DNA of 64,000 nt, taken from NCBI RefSeq assembly GCF_009671205.1, contig NZ_CP045309.1, forward strand, positions 806,001-870,000. Reading direction: 5' to 3'. Of the stretch, positions 1-8,998 are shown in pieces (position 1 is the first letter of the stretch; every line of letters begins with the position of its first letter). Under the pieces are notes generated by a model. It saw only the letters and a list, made by a program, of their open reading frames with translations. It did no database searches and was not told the DNA's origin. A program made the translations under genes and the position numbers. Origin of the DNA: Micromonospora terminaliae. GTDB taxonomy: Bacteria > Actinomycetota > Actinomycetes > Mycobacteriales > Micromonosporaceae.

Positions 1-690
<690 letters not shown>

Positions 691-814
691 CAGGACCTGT
701 CCTCCATGCGGCGAAACGACCAGGTCCTCAAGGCCCTACCCGGGGCCGGAGGGGGCAAACCGGATCACTCGGACGCGTGGAAGGCTCACCCGCGACCGGC
801 GACCGTCACCCGGG

Positions 815-1480
815 TCAGGGCTGCCGGGGCACGGCCACGGCCGTGACCACGAGCCCGTCGGCGACCACCCACCGGCCGTGCAGCGTGGCCAGCGGAGGGC
901 CGCCGTCCGCGCGGGTGGCGTCGACCAGCACCCGGGCCGTGAAGCTGCCGGCGGCCGGGTCGACGGACAACTCGGCATCCTCGAAGCCGAGCCAGCGGCC
1001 GGTCAGCGGATACCACGCCTTGTAGACCGACTCCTTGGCGCTGAACAGCAGCCGGTCCCAGTGCACGGCCGGATGGGCCCCGCGCAGCCGCGCCAGCGAC
1101 GCCGGCTCGCCGGCCGTGGTGACCACCCCGGCCACGCCGTCGGGCAGCGGCTCGTGCGGCTCGGCGTCGATGCCGAGCCCGGCCAGCGTGTCGTCCCGGG
1201 CGACCGCCGCGGCCCGGTAGCCGGCGCAGTGGGTGATGCTGCCCACCACCCCCGCCGGCCAGCGCGGTTCCCGCTTCGGGCCGGGGCGGATCGGCGCCGG
1301 GGCGTACCCGAGGCGGGCCAGGGCCTCCCGGGCGCAGCGGCGGGCCGTGACGAACTCGCGGCGGCGGGCCTCCACGGCCCGGGCCAGCAGGTCCTCCTCG
1401 CCGGGCCAGGGGGCCTCGCCCGGGATGTCGGAGAACGCCTCGACGGCGACGGCCCCCGGCGGGAGCAGGGCCTCGATCAC
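815..1480 (-). CDS. 4'-phosphopantetheinyl transferase (EntD/Sfp type)
   Basis: Transfers the phosphopantetheine arm of CoA to a serine of carrier proteins of NRPS, PKS or siderophore pathways. The 221-aa product has the family signatures: GIDAEP with the metal-binding Asp105/Glu107, and FSAKESVYKAWY with Lys149/Glu150. SITHC around residue 81 matches the usual upstream motif. Length is normal for the EntD-like class. The start is GTG at 1480, inside a 4-bp GTGA overlap with the stop of the metallophosphoesterase gene, so the two are translationally coupled. Which carrier protein it serves is not visible: no NRPS or PKS gene lies in the window. Confidence 0.93.
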   Translation of the reverse strand: MIEALLPPGAVAVEAFSDIPGEAPWPGEEDLLARAVEARRREFVTARRCAREALARLGYAPAPIRPGPKREPRWPAGVVGSITHCAGYRAAAVARDDTLAGLGIDAEPHEPLPDGVAGVVTTAGEPASLARLRGAHPAVHWDRLLFSAKESVYKAWYPLTGRWLGFEDAELSVDPAAGSFTARVLVDATRADGGPPLATLHGRWVVADGLVVTAVAVPRQP

Positions 1481-2310
1481 CCGGCACCGCCGAGGATGCG
1501 CCGCATCGGCCGCGGCTCGCCGCCCCGCCGCCCCCACTCGCGCGGGTAGCCCAGCGACACCTCCTCGAAGCGCACCCCGTCGTGGTGGGTGGTGCGGGGG
1601 ATGTGCAGGTGCCCGTAGACCGCCACGGCGGCGCGGTGCCGCAGGTGCCAGTCGGCCGTGCGGTCGGTGCCGCACCACTGGGCGAACTCCGGATACCAGA
1701 GCACGTCGGTGGGCTCGCGGACCAGCGGCCAGTGGTTGACCAGCACGGTCGGCAGCGCCGGATCGACCGCGGCCAGCCGGCGCTCGGTCCCGGCAATCCG
1801 CTCCCAGCACCAGGACTCCCGGTCCGGGTACGGGTCGGGGTGCAGCAGCACCTCGTCGGTGCACACCACCCCGGCCGCGTACGCCGCGCGCAGCGACTCC
1901 TCCTTCGAGGTGGTGCCGGGTGCCCGGAACGAGTAGTCGTAGAGCAGGAACAGCGGCGCCACGGTGACCGGCCCGCCCGCGCCGCGCCACACCGGGTAGT
2001 CGTCCTCCGGGGTGAGCACGCCCAGCTCGCGGCACATGCCGACCAGCGCGTCGTAGCGGGCCCGGCCGCGCAGGGTCACCGGGTCGGCCGGGTGGGTCCA
2101 CAGCTCGTGGTTGCCGGGCACCCACACCACCTGGGCGAACCGGTCGCGGAGCTGGCGCAACGTCCGCTCGACGTCCGCGAACACCTCGCCGACGTCGCCG
2201 GCCACGAGCAGCCAGTCGTCCGGCGACTCGGGCCGCAGGCCGTCCACGACCGTGCGGTTCTCGGCGTACGACACATGGAGGTCACTCACCGCGTACAGCG
2301 CACCGGTCAC
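1477..2310 (-). CDS. Calcineurin-like metallophosphoesterase
   Basis: Predicted cytosolic dinuclear-metal phosphoesterase of 277 aa. The metal-binding blocks occur in the canonical order: D10-x-H12 (SDLHVS), G38-D39 (AGDVGE), GNHE at 66-69, NH at 192-193 and GHLH at 233-236. No signal peptide or membrane segment is seen. The chosen start is the GTG at 2310, which gives MTGALYAVSDLH and puts the first metal motif close to the N terminus as usual. The 3' end overlaps the phosphopantetheinyl transferase start by 4 bp, so the two genes form an operon. The substrate is unknown; the pairing suggests, as inference only, a role around CoA or carrier-protein metabolism. Confidence 0.9.
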   Translation of the reverse strand: MTGALYAVSDLHVSYAENRTVVDGLRPESPDDWLLVAGDVGEVFADVERTLRQLRDRFAQVVWVPGNHELWTHPADPVTLRGRARYDALVGMCRELGVLTPEDDYPVWRGAGGPVTVAPLFLLYDYSFRAPGTTSKEESLRAAYAAGVVCTDEVLLHPDPYPDRESWCWERIAGTERRLAAVDPALPTVLVNHWPLVREPTDVLWYPEFAQWCGTDRTADWHLRHRAAVAVYGHLHIPRTTHHDGVRFEEVSLGYPREWGRRGGEPRPMRRILGGAG

Positions 2311-2466
2311 CCCGCCGATCTTGCCAGCGCCGGTGGCGGACCGGTAGGCGCGGACTTGAGCGCTGTCGGGGGTCCGACGCAGAATGGCGGGCATCGGTGT
2401 CGCGACCCCGGCGGCGGCAGGGCCGCACGGGCTGAAACGTCGACTCTTCACGGAAGGGGCGACGGC

Positions 2467-3240
2467 ATGCACCCGATGCTGCGTCGGCTCGACGACCTCG
2501 CCACCCATCTCGCCACGCGGCCGGACACCGTGGCGCTGCTCGGCCTCGGCTCGGCCGGCGCCGACCACGACCGGCTCGACGACCACTCCGACCTGGACTT
2601 CTTCCTCGTCGTCGCCGACGGCGCGGTGGGCCGTTACGTCGACTCGACCGACTGGCTGGCGGCGCCCTGCCCGGTGGCGTACAGCTTCGCCAACGAGCGC
2701 AACGGCCGCAAGGCGCGCTACGCCGACGGGATCTTCGTGGAGTACGCGGTCTTCACCGTGGCCGAGCTGGCCCGGTTGCCGTTCACCGGCGCCCGGGTGG
2801 TCTGGCAGCGCCCCGACGCCCCGGCCGGGCTGGCCGGCAGCGGCGCGCCGGCGCGTCCCGCCACGCCGTACGACACCGTCGAGTTCCACCTCAACGAGGC
2901 GCTCACCAACCTCTACGTCGGCCTGCACCGCGAGCTGCGCGGGGAACGGCTCACCGCGGCCCGGTTCATCCAGTCGTACGCGGTGGACCGGGTGCTCGCC
3001 CTGCTGCGGCTCGCCGAGCCCTCGGCGGCGCACCGGCGGGACCCGTTCGACCCGAGCCGCCGGGTCGAGCAGGCGTACCCGCCGGAGGTGCTGCCGCTGG
3101 CCGCCATGGTCCCCGGGTACCGGCACAACCGGGCGGCCGCCCGGGCCACGCTCGACTGGTTGGCGGCCCGGTTCCCGGTCGACCCGGCCATCGGCGAGCC
3201 GGTCCGGGCGCTGCTCGCGGAGGCGGGGCGGGTCAGCTGA
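2467..3240 (+). CDS. Nucleotidyltransferase-domain protein
   Basis: 257-aa protein with a pol-beta-type nucleotidyltransferase signature near its N terminus: a GSAGADHDRLDDHSDLDF block (residues 28-45) that provides the Gly-Ser and the two metal-binding aspartates. The C-terminal half is helical, as in kanamycin-type or LinB-like nucleotidyltransferases, but I recognise no specific resistance family and no substrate can be assigned. The start is the ATG at 2467 with a purine-rich GGAAGGGG upstream. The gene is divergent from the metallophosphoesterase operon across a 156-bp gap. Its last 8 bp overlap the convergent proline iminopeptidase gene. Confidence 0.8.
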   Translation: MHPMLRRLDDLATHLATRPDTVALLGLGSAGADHDRLDDHSDLDFFLVVADGAVGRYVDSTDWLAAPCPVAYSFANERNGRKARYADGIFVEYAVFTVAELARLPFTGARVVWQRPDAPAGLAGSGAPARPATPYDTVEFHLNEALTNLYVGLHRELRGERLTAARFIQSYAVDRVLALLRLAEPSAAHRRDPFDPSRRVEQAYPPEVLPLAAMVPGYRHNRAAARATLDWLAARFPVDPAIGEPVRALLAEAGRVS

Positions 3241-4189
3241 GCAGGCCGGCGAACCGGTCGGTGGCGCGGAGCAACTCCCGGGCGATGCCCGGCTCGGCGG
3301 CCGAGTGGCCGGCGTCGGGCACGATCCGCAGCTCGGCCTCCGGCCAGCGCCGGGCCAGGTCGTACGCGGACACCGGCGGGCAGCACAGGTCGTAGCGGCC
3401 GTTGATGATCACGGCGGGCAGGTGGCGGATCCGGTCCACACCGTCGAGCAGTTGCGTCTCGCCGAGGAAGCCGCCGTGCACGGCGTAGTGCGAGAGGATC
3501 CGGGCGATCGGCAGCGCCTGCTCCTCGGCGGTGAAGTGGGCGAGCACCCCCGGGTCGGGGCGCAGCGAGGAGTTGACCGCCTCCCAGCGCCCCCAGGCGA
3601 CCGCACACGCCCGGGCCTGCGCCTCGTCCGGCCCGTGCAGCCGCCGGTGGTAGGCCGCCAGCACGTCGTCGCGTTCGGCGGCGGGGATCGGGGCGACGAA
3701 CCGTTCCCACTCGTCGGGCTGGAGGTGGCGCAGGCCGCCCTGGTAGAACCAGTCCCGCTCGCTGCGCCGCAGCAGCAGCACGCCGCGCAGGACGAGTCCG
3801 GTGACCCGCTCCGGGTGGGTCTGGGCGTACGCCAGGCCGAGGGTGACTCCCCACGACCCGCCGAACACCAGCCAGCGGTCGATCCCGAGCCGCTCGCGGA
3901 TCGTCTCCAGGTCGGCCACCAGGTGCCCGGTGGTGTTGCCCCGCAGCTCGCCGAACGGGGTGCTGCGCCCCGCGCCGCGCTGGTCGAACAGCACGGCGCG
4001 GTAGCGCAGCGGGTCGAAGAACCGGCGCGCCGCGGGCACCAGCCCACCGCCCGGCCCGCCGTGCAGGAAGACCACGGGTACGCCGTCCGGACGGCCCACC
4101 TCCTCCACGTGGAGTTCGTGGCCGTCGCCCACGGCTATCCGGTGGGTGGCGTACGGCTCGACGGGCGGGTACAGGCGTGGCTCGGTCAT
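3233..4189 (-). CDS. pip: Proline iminopeptidase (alpha/beta hydrolase, S33)
   Basis: Releases N-terminal proline from peptides. The 318-aa protein has the family's usual length. It carries the oxyanion motif HGGPGGG (43-49) and the nucleophile elbow GGSWGVT with Ser112, and the charge-relay residues appear as Asp267 (NGRYDLCCPP) and His295 (DAGHSA). DQRGAGRS at 69-76 is also diagnostic of prolyl iminopeptidases. There is no signal peptide, so it is cytoplasmic. The ATG at 4189 gives the expected N terminus MTEPRLYPPVEPY. The gene stands alone and converges on the nucleotidyltransferase gene with an 8-bp overlap. Confidence 0.95.
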   Translation of the reverse strand: MTEPRLYPPVEPYATHRIAVGDGHELHVEEVGRPDGVPVVFLHGGPGGGLVPAARRFFDPLRYRAVLFDQRGAGRSTPFGELRGNTTGHLVADLETIRERLGIDRWLVFGGSWGVTLGLAYAQTHPERVTGLVLRGVLLLRRSERDWFYQGGLRHLQPDEWERFVAPIPAAERDDVLAAYHRRLHGPDEAQARACAVAWGRWEAVNSSLRPDPGVLAHFTAEEQALPIARILSHYAVHGGFLGETQLLDGVDRIRHLPAVIINGRYDLCCPPVSAYDLARRWPEAELRIVPDAGHSAAEPGIARELLRATDRFAGLLS

Positions 4190-4232
4190 GCCGGACCATC
4201 CTGCCCGCTGCGGGCCGGTCGTGCGGGGACGG

Positions 4233-4607
4233 TCAGCAGGCGACGCTGCTGCCGAGGTTGTCGAGGAGGGCGTCGGCGACCCAGCCGGACACCCCGGTCG
4301 TGGTGTCCCGCAGGTAGGTCCACGTGTAGGTGGTGTGCCCGTTCGCGCTGACCCGGTCGCCGTTGCTGTAGCAGTGGAAGTCGACGCTGTGGCTGAGCTG
4401 GCCGTAGCCGAGGGATCCGCACGTCGTGTGCGGGCCGGTGCGGATGTTGACGTTGCTGGCGTTGAAGAGCGTGCCGAGCTTCGTGTCGATGTTGGAGTGC
4501 GCGTGGCTGCAGGACGCGCTGGCCGGAGCGGCGGCGGTCACCACCGCGACACCGGTGCAGCCGACCGTGACCGTGACCGCCGCCGCGATCGAGGAGAACT
4601 TCCGCAT
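4233..4607 (-). CDS. Small secreted SH3-like domain protein
   Basis: 124-aa exported protein. The N terminus has a basic start (MRKF), a hydrophobic core and an A-S-A type cleavage region near residue 32, followed by a Cys-containing domain of about 90 residues with VNIRTGP and SGWVADALL. These are typical of bacterial SH3 (SH3_3) domains that bind cell-wall peptides. The ATG at 4607 is preferred because GGGGG lies 9 nt upstream. A TTG at 4616 in the same frame would sit directly against that ribosome site. Upstream, 4640-4672 is markedly AT-rich for this genome and probably holds the promoter. Function is otherwise unknown; a role in wall binding is inference. Confidence 0.8.
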   Translation of the reverse strand: MRKFSSIAAAVTVTVGCTGVAVVTAAAPASASCSHAHSNIDTKLGTLFNASNVNIRTGPHTTCGSLGYGQLSHSVDFHCYSNGDRVSANGHTTYTWTYLRDTTTGVSGWVADALLDNLGSSVAC

Positions 4608-4702
4608 GTCGATCAACCCCCGAACGTGAGAACCCCCACACGTAAAGTGATCAGATATTTACATCTTTCACCGTCCCGGGCAAGGGTCCGCACGCGCCGA
4701 CC

Positions 4703-5572
4703 TCAGCGGGCCAGCAGCGCGCGCAGCTCCTTCACCACCTCGGCCGGGGCCTCCTCGGCCATGAAGTGCCCGTACGACACCGGCACGTGCCGCAGGTCCG
4801 GCGCCCAGGCCCGCCAGCGCGCCGCCGCGTCGAAGCCCAGCGCGGCGCCCCAGTTCTGCTGGAGCACGGTCACCGGCATGCGCAGCACCCGGCCCGCCGC
4901 CCGGTCCGCCTCGTCGTGCGCGAGGTCGATGCCGGCCGACGCGCGGTAGTCCGCGACGATCGAGGGGACGGCCGCCCGGCAGGCCCGCAGGTACGCGGCC
5001 CGCACGTCGGCGGGGATCGCGTCCGGGTCGCCGGCCCAGAGGTCGAGGAAGTGCCCGAAGAACTCGTCCGGGGCGGCGCCGATCAGCCGCTCGGGCAGCC
5101 CCGGCGGCTGCGCCATCAGGTAGAGGTGGAAGCCGACCGCGGCCGTCACGCCGTGCATGACCTCCCAGGTGTCGAGGGTGGGCAGCACGTCCAGCGACGC
5201 CAGGTGGGTGATCGTCTCCGGGTGGTCCAGGCCGGCGCGGATCGCGACCAGGGCGCCCCGGTCGTGCCCGGCCAGGGCGAACCGGTCGTGCCCCAGCGCC
5301 CGGGCCAGCGCCACCACGTCGGCCGCCATGGTCCGCTTGGCGTACGCGGTGCCGTCGGTGTCCGCCGGCTTGTCGCTGTCGCCGTAGCCGCGCAGGTCGG
5401 GGCAGATGACCGTGTGGTCGGCCGCCAGGTCGGCGGCGACGTGCCGCCACATGAGGTGGGTCTGCGGGAAGCCGTGCAGCAGCACGATCGGGCTGCCGGT
5501 GCCGCCCACCGCGGCGTGCAGCGCCACGCCGTCGGCGACGGTGACGCGGCGCGACTCGAATCCGTTGATCAT
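4703..5572 (-). CDS. Alpha/beta hydrolase of the epoxide hydrolase/haloacetate dehalogenase group
   Basis: 289-aa alpha/beta hydrolase with HGFPQTHLMW (33-42), DLRGYGDSDKP (59-69) and the acid-nucleophile elbow AGHDRG with Asp104. The catalytic His is likely in SYGHFMAEE near the C terminus. The layout matches fluoroacetate/haloacetate dehalogenases and epoxide hydrolases. In characterised fluoroacetate dehalogenases the elbow reads GHDRGxR and the second Arg binds the carboxylate. Here that position is Leu108, so haloacid activity should not be assumed. The start ATG at 5572 follows AAAGGA by 6 nt. It is divergent from the SARP regulator gene with 132 bp between them, so regulation by that neighbour is possible but unproven. 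Confidence 0.85.
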   Translation of the reverse strand: MINGFESRRVTVADGVALHAAVGGTGSPIVLLHGFPQTHLMWRHVAADLAADHTVICPDLRGYGDSDKPADTDGTAYAKRTMAADVVALARALGHDRFALAGHDRGALVAIRAGLDHPETITHLASLDVLPTLDTWEVMHGVTAAVGFHLYLMAQPPGLPERLIGAAPDEFFGHFLDLWAGDPDAIPADVRAAYLRACRAAVPSIVADYRASAGIDLAHDEADRAAGRVLRMPVTVLQQNWGAALGFDAAARWRAWAPDLRHVPVSYGHFMAEEAPAEVVKELRALLAR

Positions 5573-5704
5573 GAGGTGTCCTTTCGGGGTGTGCTCCGGT
5601 TCGCGTCGAGCCTCCCCGGTGCCGGTCAGTGGCCGATCAGCAGCGGATGAGTGCCCTGGCCGGGCCGCCGGTGCGCGGGCACCCGGCTGCCTAGAGTGGG
5701 CGGG

Positions 5705-8700
5705 GTGACCGACCCGCCGCGCGTACCCCCTGTGACCTTCGGGGTGCTCGGGCCGCTCGTGGCGGCCGGCCCGCGGGGCCCGGTGGCGCTGAAGGGCGCC
5801 CGGCAGCGGGCCGTGCTGGCCCGCCTGCTGGTCGCCCGGGGCCGGGTGGTGCCGGTCGACCGGCTCGTCGGCGACCTGTGGGCGGAGCCGCCGGAGGGCG
5901 CGGTCGGCGCCGTGCGCACCTTCGTCGCCGACCTGCGCCGGGCCCTGGAGCCCGACCGGCCGCCGCGCCAGCCGGCCCGGCTGCTGGTCACCGCCCCGCC
6001 CGGGTACGCGCTGGCGGCCGCCACCGGCGCGGTCGACGCGGGCCGGTTCGAGGCGGCCGTCGGTGCGGCCGGGGAGTCGCTGGCCGTCGGGGGTGCCGCC
6101 GCGGCCCTGACGGCCCTGGACGACGCGCTCGCCCTCTGGCGCGGCCCGGCCTACGCGGAGTTCCCCGCCGAGCCCTGGGCGCGGGCGGAGATCGACCGGC
6201 TGGACGAGCTGCGGCTGCTCGCCGTCGAGCGGCGCGCCGAGGCGCTGCTGGCCCTGGGCCGGGCCGCCGAGGCCGCCGGCGACCTGCGCGCCCAGGCCGC
6301 CGCCCAGCCGCTGCGGGAGGAGACCTGGCGGTTGCTCGCGGTCGCCCTCTACCGGGCGGGCCGGCAGGGCGACGCGCTCGCCGCGCTCCGGGAGGCCCGC
6401 GCCGTACTGGTGCGGGAACTGGGGGTGGACCCCGGGCCCCGGCTGCGCCGGCTGGAGGCCGACATCCTCGCCCAGGCCCCGCACCTCGACCCGGCCCCGG
6501 TCGGGCCCGCTCCGGCCCCGCCCGCTCCGGCCGCGACGCCGGCCTCGGTCGTCCCGCCCGCTGCGGGCGCGACGCCGGCCGCGGGAGCGGGGGAGGAGCG
6601 GCGTCCGTTCGTGGGACGCGCGGCCGAGCTGGCGAGCCTCACGGGGCTGGCCGACCGGGTGGCCCGGCGCGGCCGGCCCGCCCTCGCCCTGGTCTCCGGG
6701 GACGCCGGCGCGGGCAAGACGGCGTTCGTCGAGGCGCTGGCCGACCGGCTCGCCGCCGCCGGCTGGACCCGTGCCTTCGGGCGGGTCCCGGAGTACGAGG
6801 GCGCACCGGCCGCCTGGCCGTGGACGCAGCTCGCCGCCGCCCTGCCCGAGCCGGCCGAGGCGCCGGCGACCACGCCGGGCGACGGGGAGCCCGCCGTGGC
6901 CCGCTACCGGCTGCACCGGACGGCGGGCGCCCGGGTGGGCGCGGCGGCGCGGCGCGGGCCCGTCCTGCTCGTCCTCGACGATCTGCACCGGGCGGACGAG
7001 GACACCCTCGACCTGCTGACCGCGTTGTTCACCGGGCCGGAGCCGGTGACCGGACCGGTGCTGGCGGTCGGCACGTACCGGGCCACCGGGATCACCCCGG
7101 CGCTCACCGGGGCCCTGGCCCGGCTGGCGCGCCTCGAACCGGTCCGGGTCTACCTGGGCGGTCTCGCCGAGGCGGAGACCGGCGACCTGGTCCGCACGGT
7201 GGCCGGGGCGACGGACCCCGACACGGTGCGGGCGCTGCACCGGCGCAGCGGCGGCAACCCGTTCTTCGTCCGGGAACTGGCCCGGCTGCTCGCCGCCGAG
7301 GGGGCCACCGCGCTGGAGCGCGTACCGGCCGGGGTGCGGGACGTCATCCGGCACCGCCTGGCGCAGCTGCCCGAACCGGCCCGGGCGGTGCTGCGGCAGG
7401 CCGCGGTGCTCGGCCGGGACCTCGACCCGGACGTGCTGGCCGCGCTGGTCGGGGAGGAGGCCATGCTGGACGCCGTGGACCGGGCCGCGCAGGCCGGGTT
7501 CCTCACCCCCGACGGCATCCGGTTCGCCCACATCCTCGTCCGCGACACCCTCTACACCGACCTGTCGGCGCCGCGCCGGGCCCGCTGGCACGCCGCCGTC
7601 GGCGCCGTGCTCGAACGGCTGCGGCCGGACGACGTCACGGCCCTCGCGCACCACTTCGGACAGGCTCCCGGTCCGGCCGCCGCAGCCCGGGCCGCCCGGT
7701 ACGCCGCGGCCGGAGCCGAACGGGCCGAGCGGCGCTGCCACCCGCACGAGGCCGTCCGGCTCTGGCAGCAGGCCGTCACCGCCCACGACCGGGCCGGCGG
7801 CGACGACGTACGCGGCCGGCTGGCCGCCGTCATCGGGTGGGGCCGCGCCCTCGCCGTCACGGGCCACCTCGACCGGACCCGCCGGCTGCGGGCCGAGGCC
7901 GTCGCCACCGTGGAACGGCTCGCCGACCCGGAACTCACGGCCGACGTGCTGGCCGCCTTCGACGTGCCGGCCGTCTGGCCCCGCAACGACGACGAGGAGC
8001 TGTCCCGGCGGATCGTGGCCGCCGCCGAGGCCGCCCTCGCCGCGCTCCCGGCCGATCAGGCGGCCCGGCGCGCCCGGCTCCTCTGCACCCTCGCCCTGGA
8101 GTTGCGCGGCGACACCGGCGACCGGGGCCGGCGGGCGGCCGCCGAGGCCGAGGAGATCGCCCGCGGCCTCGGCGACCCGGCCCTGCTGGCCTTCGCGCTC
8201 AACGCCCGCTTCATGCACGCCGTCGACCGGGCCGGCCGGGCGCCGGAACGCGCCCGCATCGGCGCCGAACTGGTCGACCTGGCCGTCCGGCACGGCCTGG
8301 TCACCTTCGAGGTGCTGGGGCACCTCATCCTGCTCCAGGCGCACTGCGCCCGCGCCGACGTGACCGCCGCCGACGCCCACGCGGCCGCCGACGCCCACGC
8401 GGCCGCCGCCGACCGGCTCGCCGCCCGCTACGAACTGCCCCTCGTCGGCGTCTTCACCGCCTGGTACGCCGCCCTCCGGCTGGCCGTCGCCGGGCGCCGC
8501 GCCGAGGCCGAGGCAGCGTACCGGGCGGCGGCCGTCCGGCTCGACGCCGGGCAGATGCCGGGCATGGCCGCCGGGCTGCTGCCGTTCGCCCTGCTCTGCC
8601 TGCGGCTGTCCACGGGGGACGACCTCGGCCCGGCGCTGGCCGACGCCGCCCACACCGGCCCGTACGCGCCGTGGGTCCGGCCGCTGGCCCTGCTCGCCGC

Positions 8701-8953
8701 GGGCCGCCGGGACGAGGCTGCCGCCGCGCTGCGCGCCCTGCCGGAGTCGCCGCACGACCTGCTGCGCGAGGCGCGGCTCTGCGTCGCCGCCCGGGCCGCC
8801 CTCGACCTCGACGACCGCGCCACCATGGCCCGGCTGCACGCCGCCCTGCGTCCCGCCGCCGGCGAACTGGCCGGCGCCGGCAGCGGCGTGCTCACGGCCG
8901 GCCCGGTGGCCCGCCACCTCGCCGACCTCGCCGCCGCCCTCGCGCGCGACTGA
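5705..8953 (+). CDS. SARP/AfsR-type transcriptional regulator with ATPase and TPR regions
   Basis: 1082-aa regulator. In order it has an OmpR-like winged helix (about residues 10-90), a bacterial transcriptional activator domain (about 95-250), a Pro/Ala linker (about 260-295), an AAA/STAND ATPase with a Walker A SGDAGAGKT near 330-338 and LLVLDDLHRADED as Walker B, and a helical TPR-like C-terminal half. No C-terminal LuxR helix-turn-helix is seen, so DNA contact should come from the N-terminal domain, as in AfsR. The GTG at 5705 was chosen because it starts just before the winged helix. Residues near 8366-8401 contain an 18-bp direct duplication that gives repeated ADAHAA. Divergent from an alpha/beta hydrolase gene; targets unknown. 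Confidence 0.88.
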   Translation: MTDPPRVPPVTFGVLGPLVAAGPRGPVALKGARQRAVLARLLVARGRVVPVDRLVGDLWAEPPEGAVGAVRTFVADLRRALEPDRPPRQPARLLVTAPPGYALAAATGAVDAGRFEAAVGAAGESLAVGGAAAALTALDDALALWRGPAYAEFPAEPWARAEIDRLDELRLLAVERRAEALLALGRAAEAAGDLRAQAAAQPLREETWRLLAVALYRAGRQGDALAALREARAVLVRELGVDPGPRLRRLEADILAQAPHLDPAPVGPAPAPPAPAATPASVVPPAAGATPAAGAGEERRPFVGRAAELASLTGLADRVARRGRPALALVSGDAGAGKTAFVEALADRLAAAGWTRAFGRVPEYEGAPAAWPWTQLAAALPEPAEAPATTPGDGEPAVARYRLHRTAGARVGAAARRGPVLLVLDDLHRADEDTLDLLTALFTGPEPVTGPVLAVGTYRATGITPALTGALARLARLEPVRVYLGGLAEAETGDLVRTVAGATDPDTVRALHRRSGGNPFFVRELARLLAAEGATALERVPAGVRDVIRHRLAQLPEPARAVLRQAAVLGRDLDPDVLAALVGEEAMLDAVDRAAQAGFLTPDGIRFAHILVRDTLYTDLSAPRRARWHAAVGAVLERLRPDDVTALAHHFGQAPGPAAAARAARYAAAGAERAERRCHPHEAVRLWQQAVTAHDRAGGDDVRGRLAAVIGWGRALAVTGHLDRTRRLRAEAVATVERLADPELTADVLAAFDVPAVWPRNDDEELSRRIVAAAEAALAALPADQAARRARLLCTLALELRGDTGDRGRRAAAEAEEIARGLGDPALLAFALNARFMHAVDRAGRAPERARIGAELVDLAVRHGLVTFEVLGHLILLQAHCARADVTAADAHAAADAHAAAADRLAARYELPLVGVFTAWYAALRLAVAGRRAEAEAAYRAAAVRLDAGQMPGMAAGLLPFALLCLRLSTGDDLGPALADAAHTGPYAPWVRPLALLAAGRRDEAAAALRALPESPHDLLREARLCVAARAALDLDDRATMARLHAALRPAAGELAGAGSGVLTAGPVARHLADLAAALARD

Positions 8954-8998
8954 CCCCCGCCGGCCCTCCGATGTGGGGGACCGGGCGGTGGGGACGGG

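Noticed and set aside
4233..4616. TTG at 4616 as start of the SH3-like protein
   Set aside because: It directly abuts the GGGGG ribosome site; ATG 4607 is at the proper 9-nt distance.
4703..8917. 1404-codon open frame on the minus strand running through the SARP regulator gene
   Set aside because: It is open only because of high G+C. The lower part is the alpha/beta hydrolase (4703-5572); the rest is antisense to the regulator, with low-complexity Gly/Arg/Pro composition.
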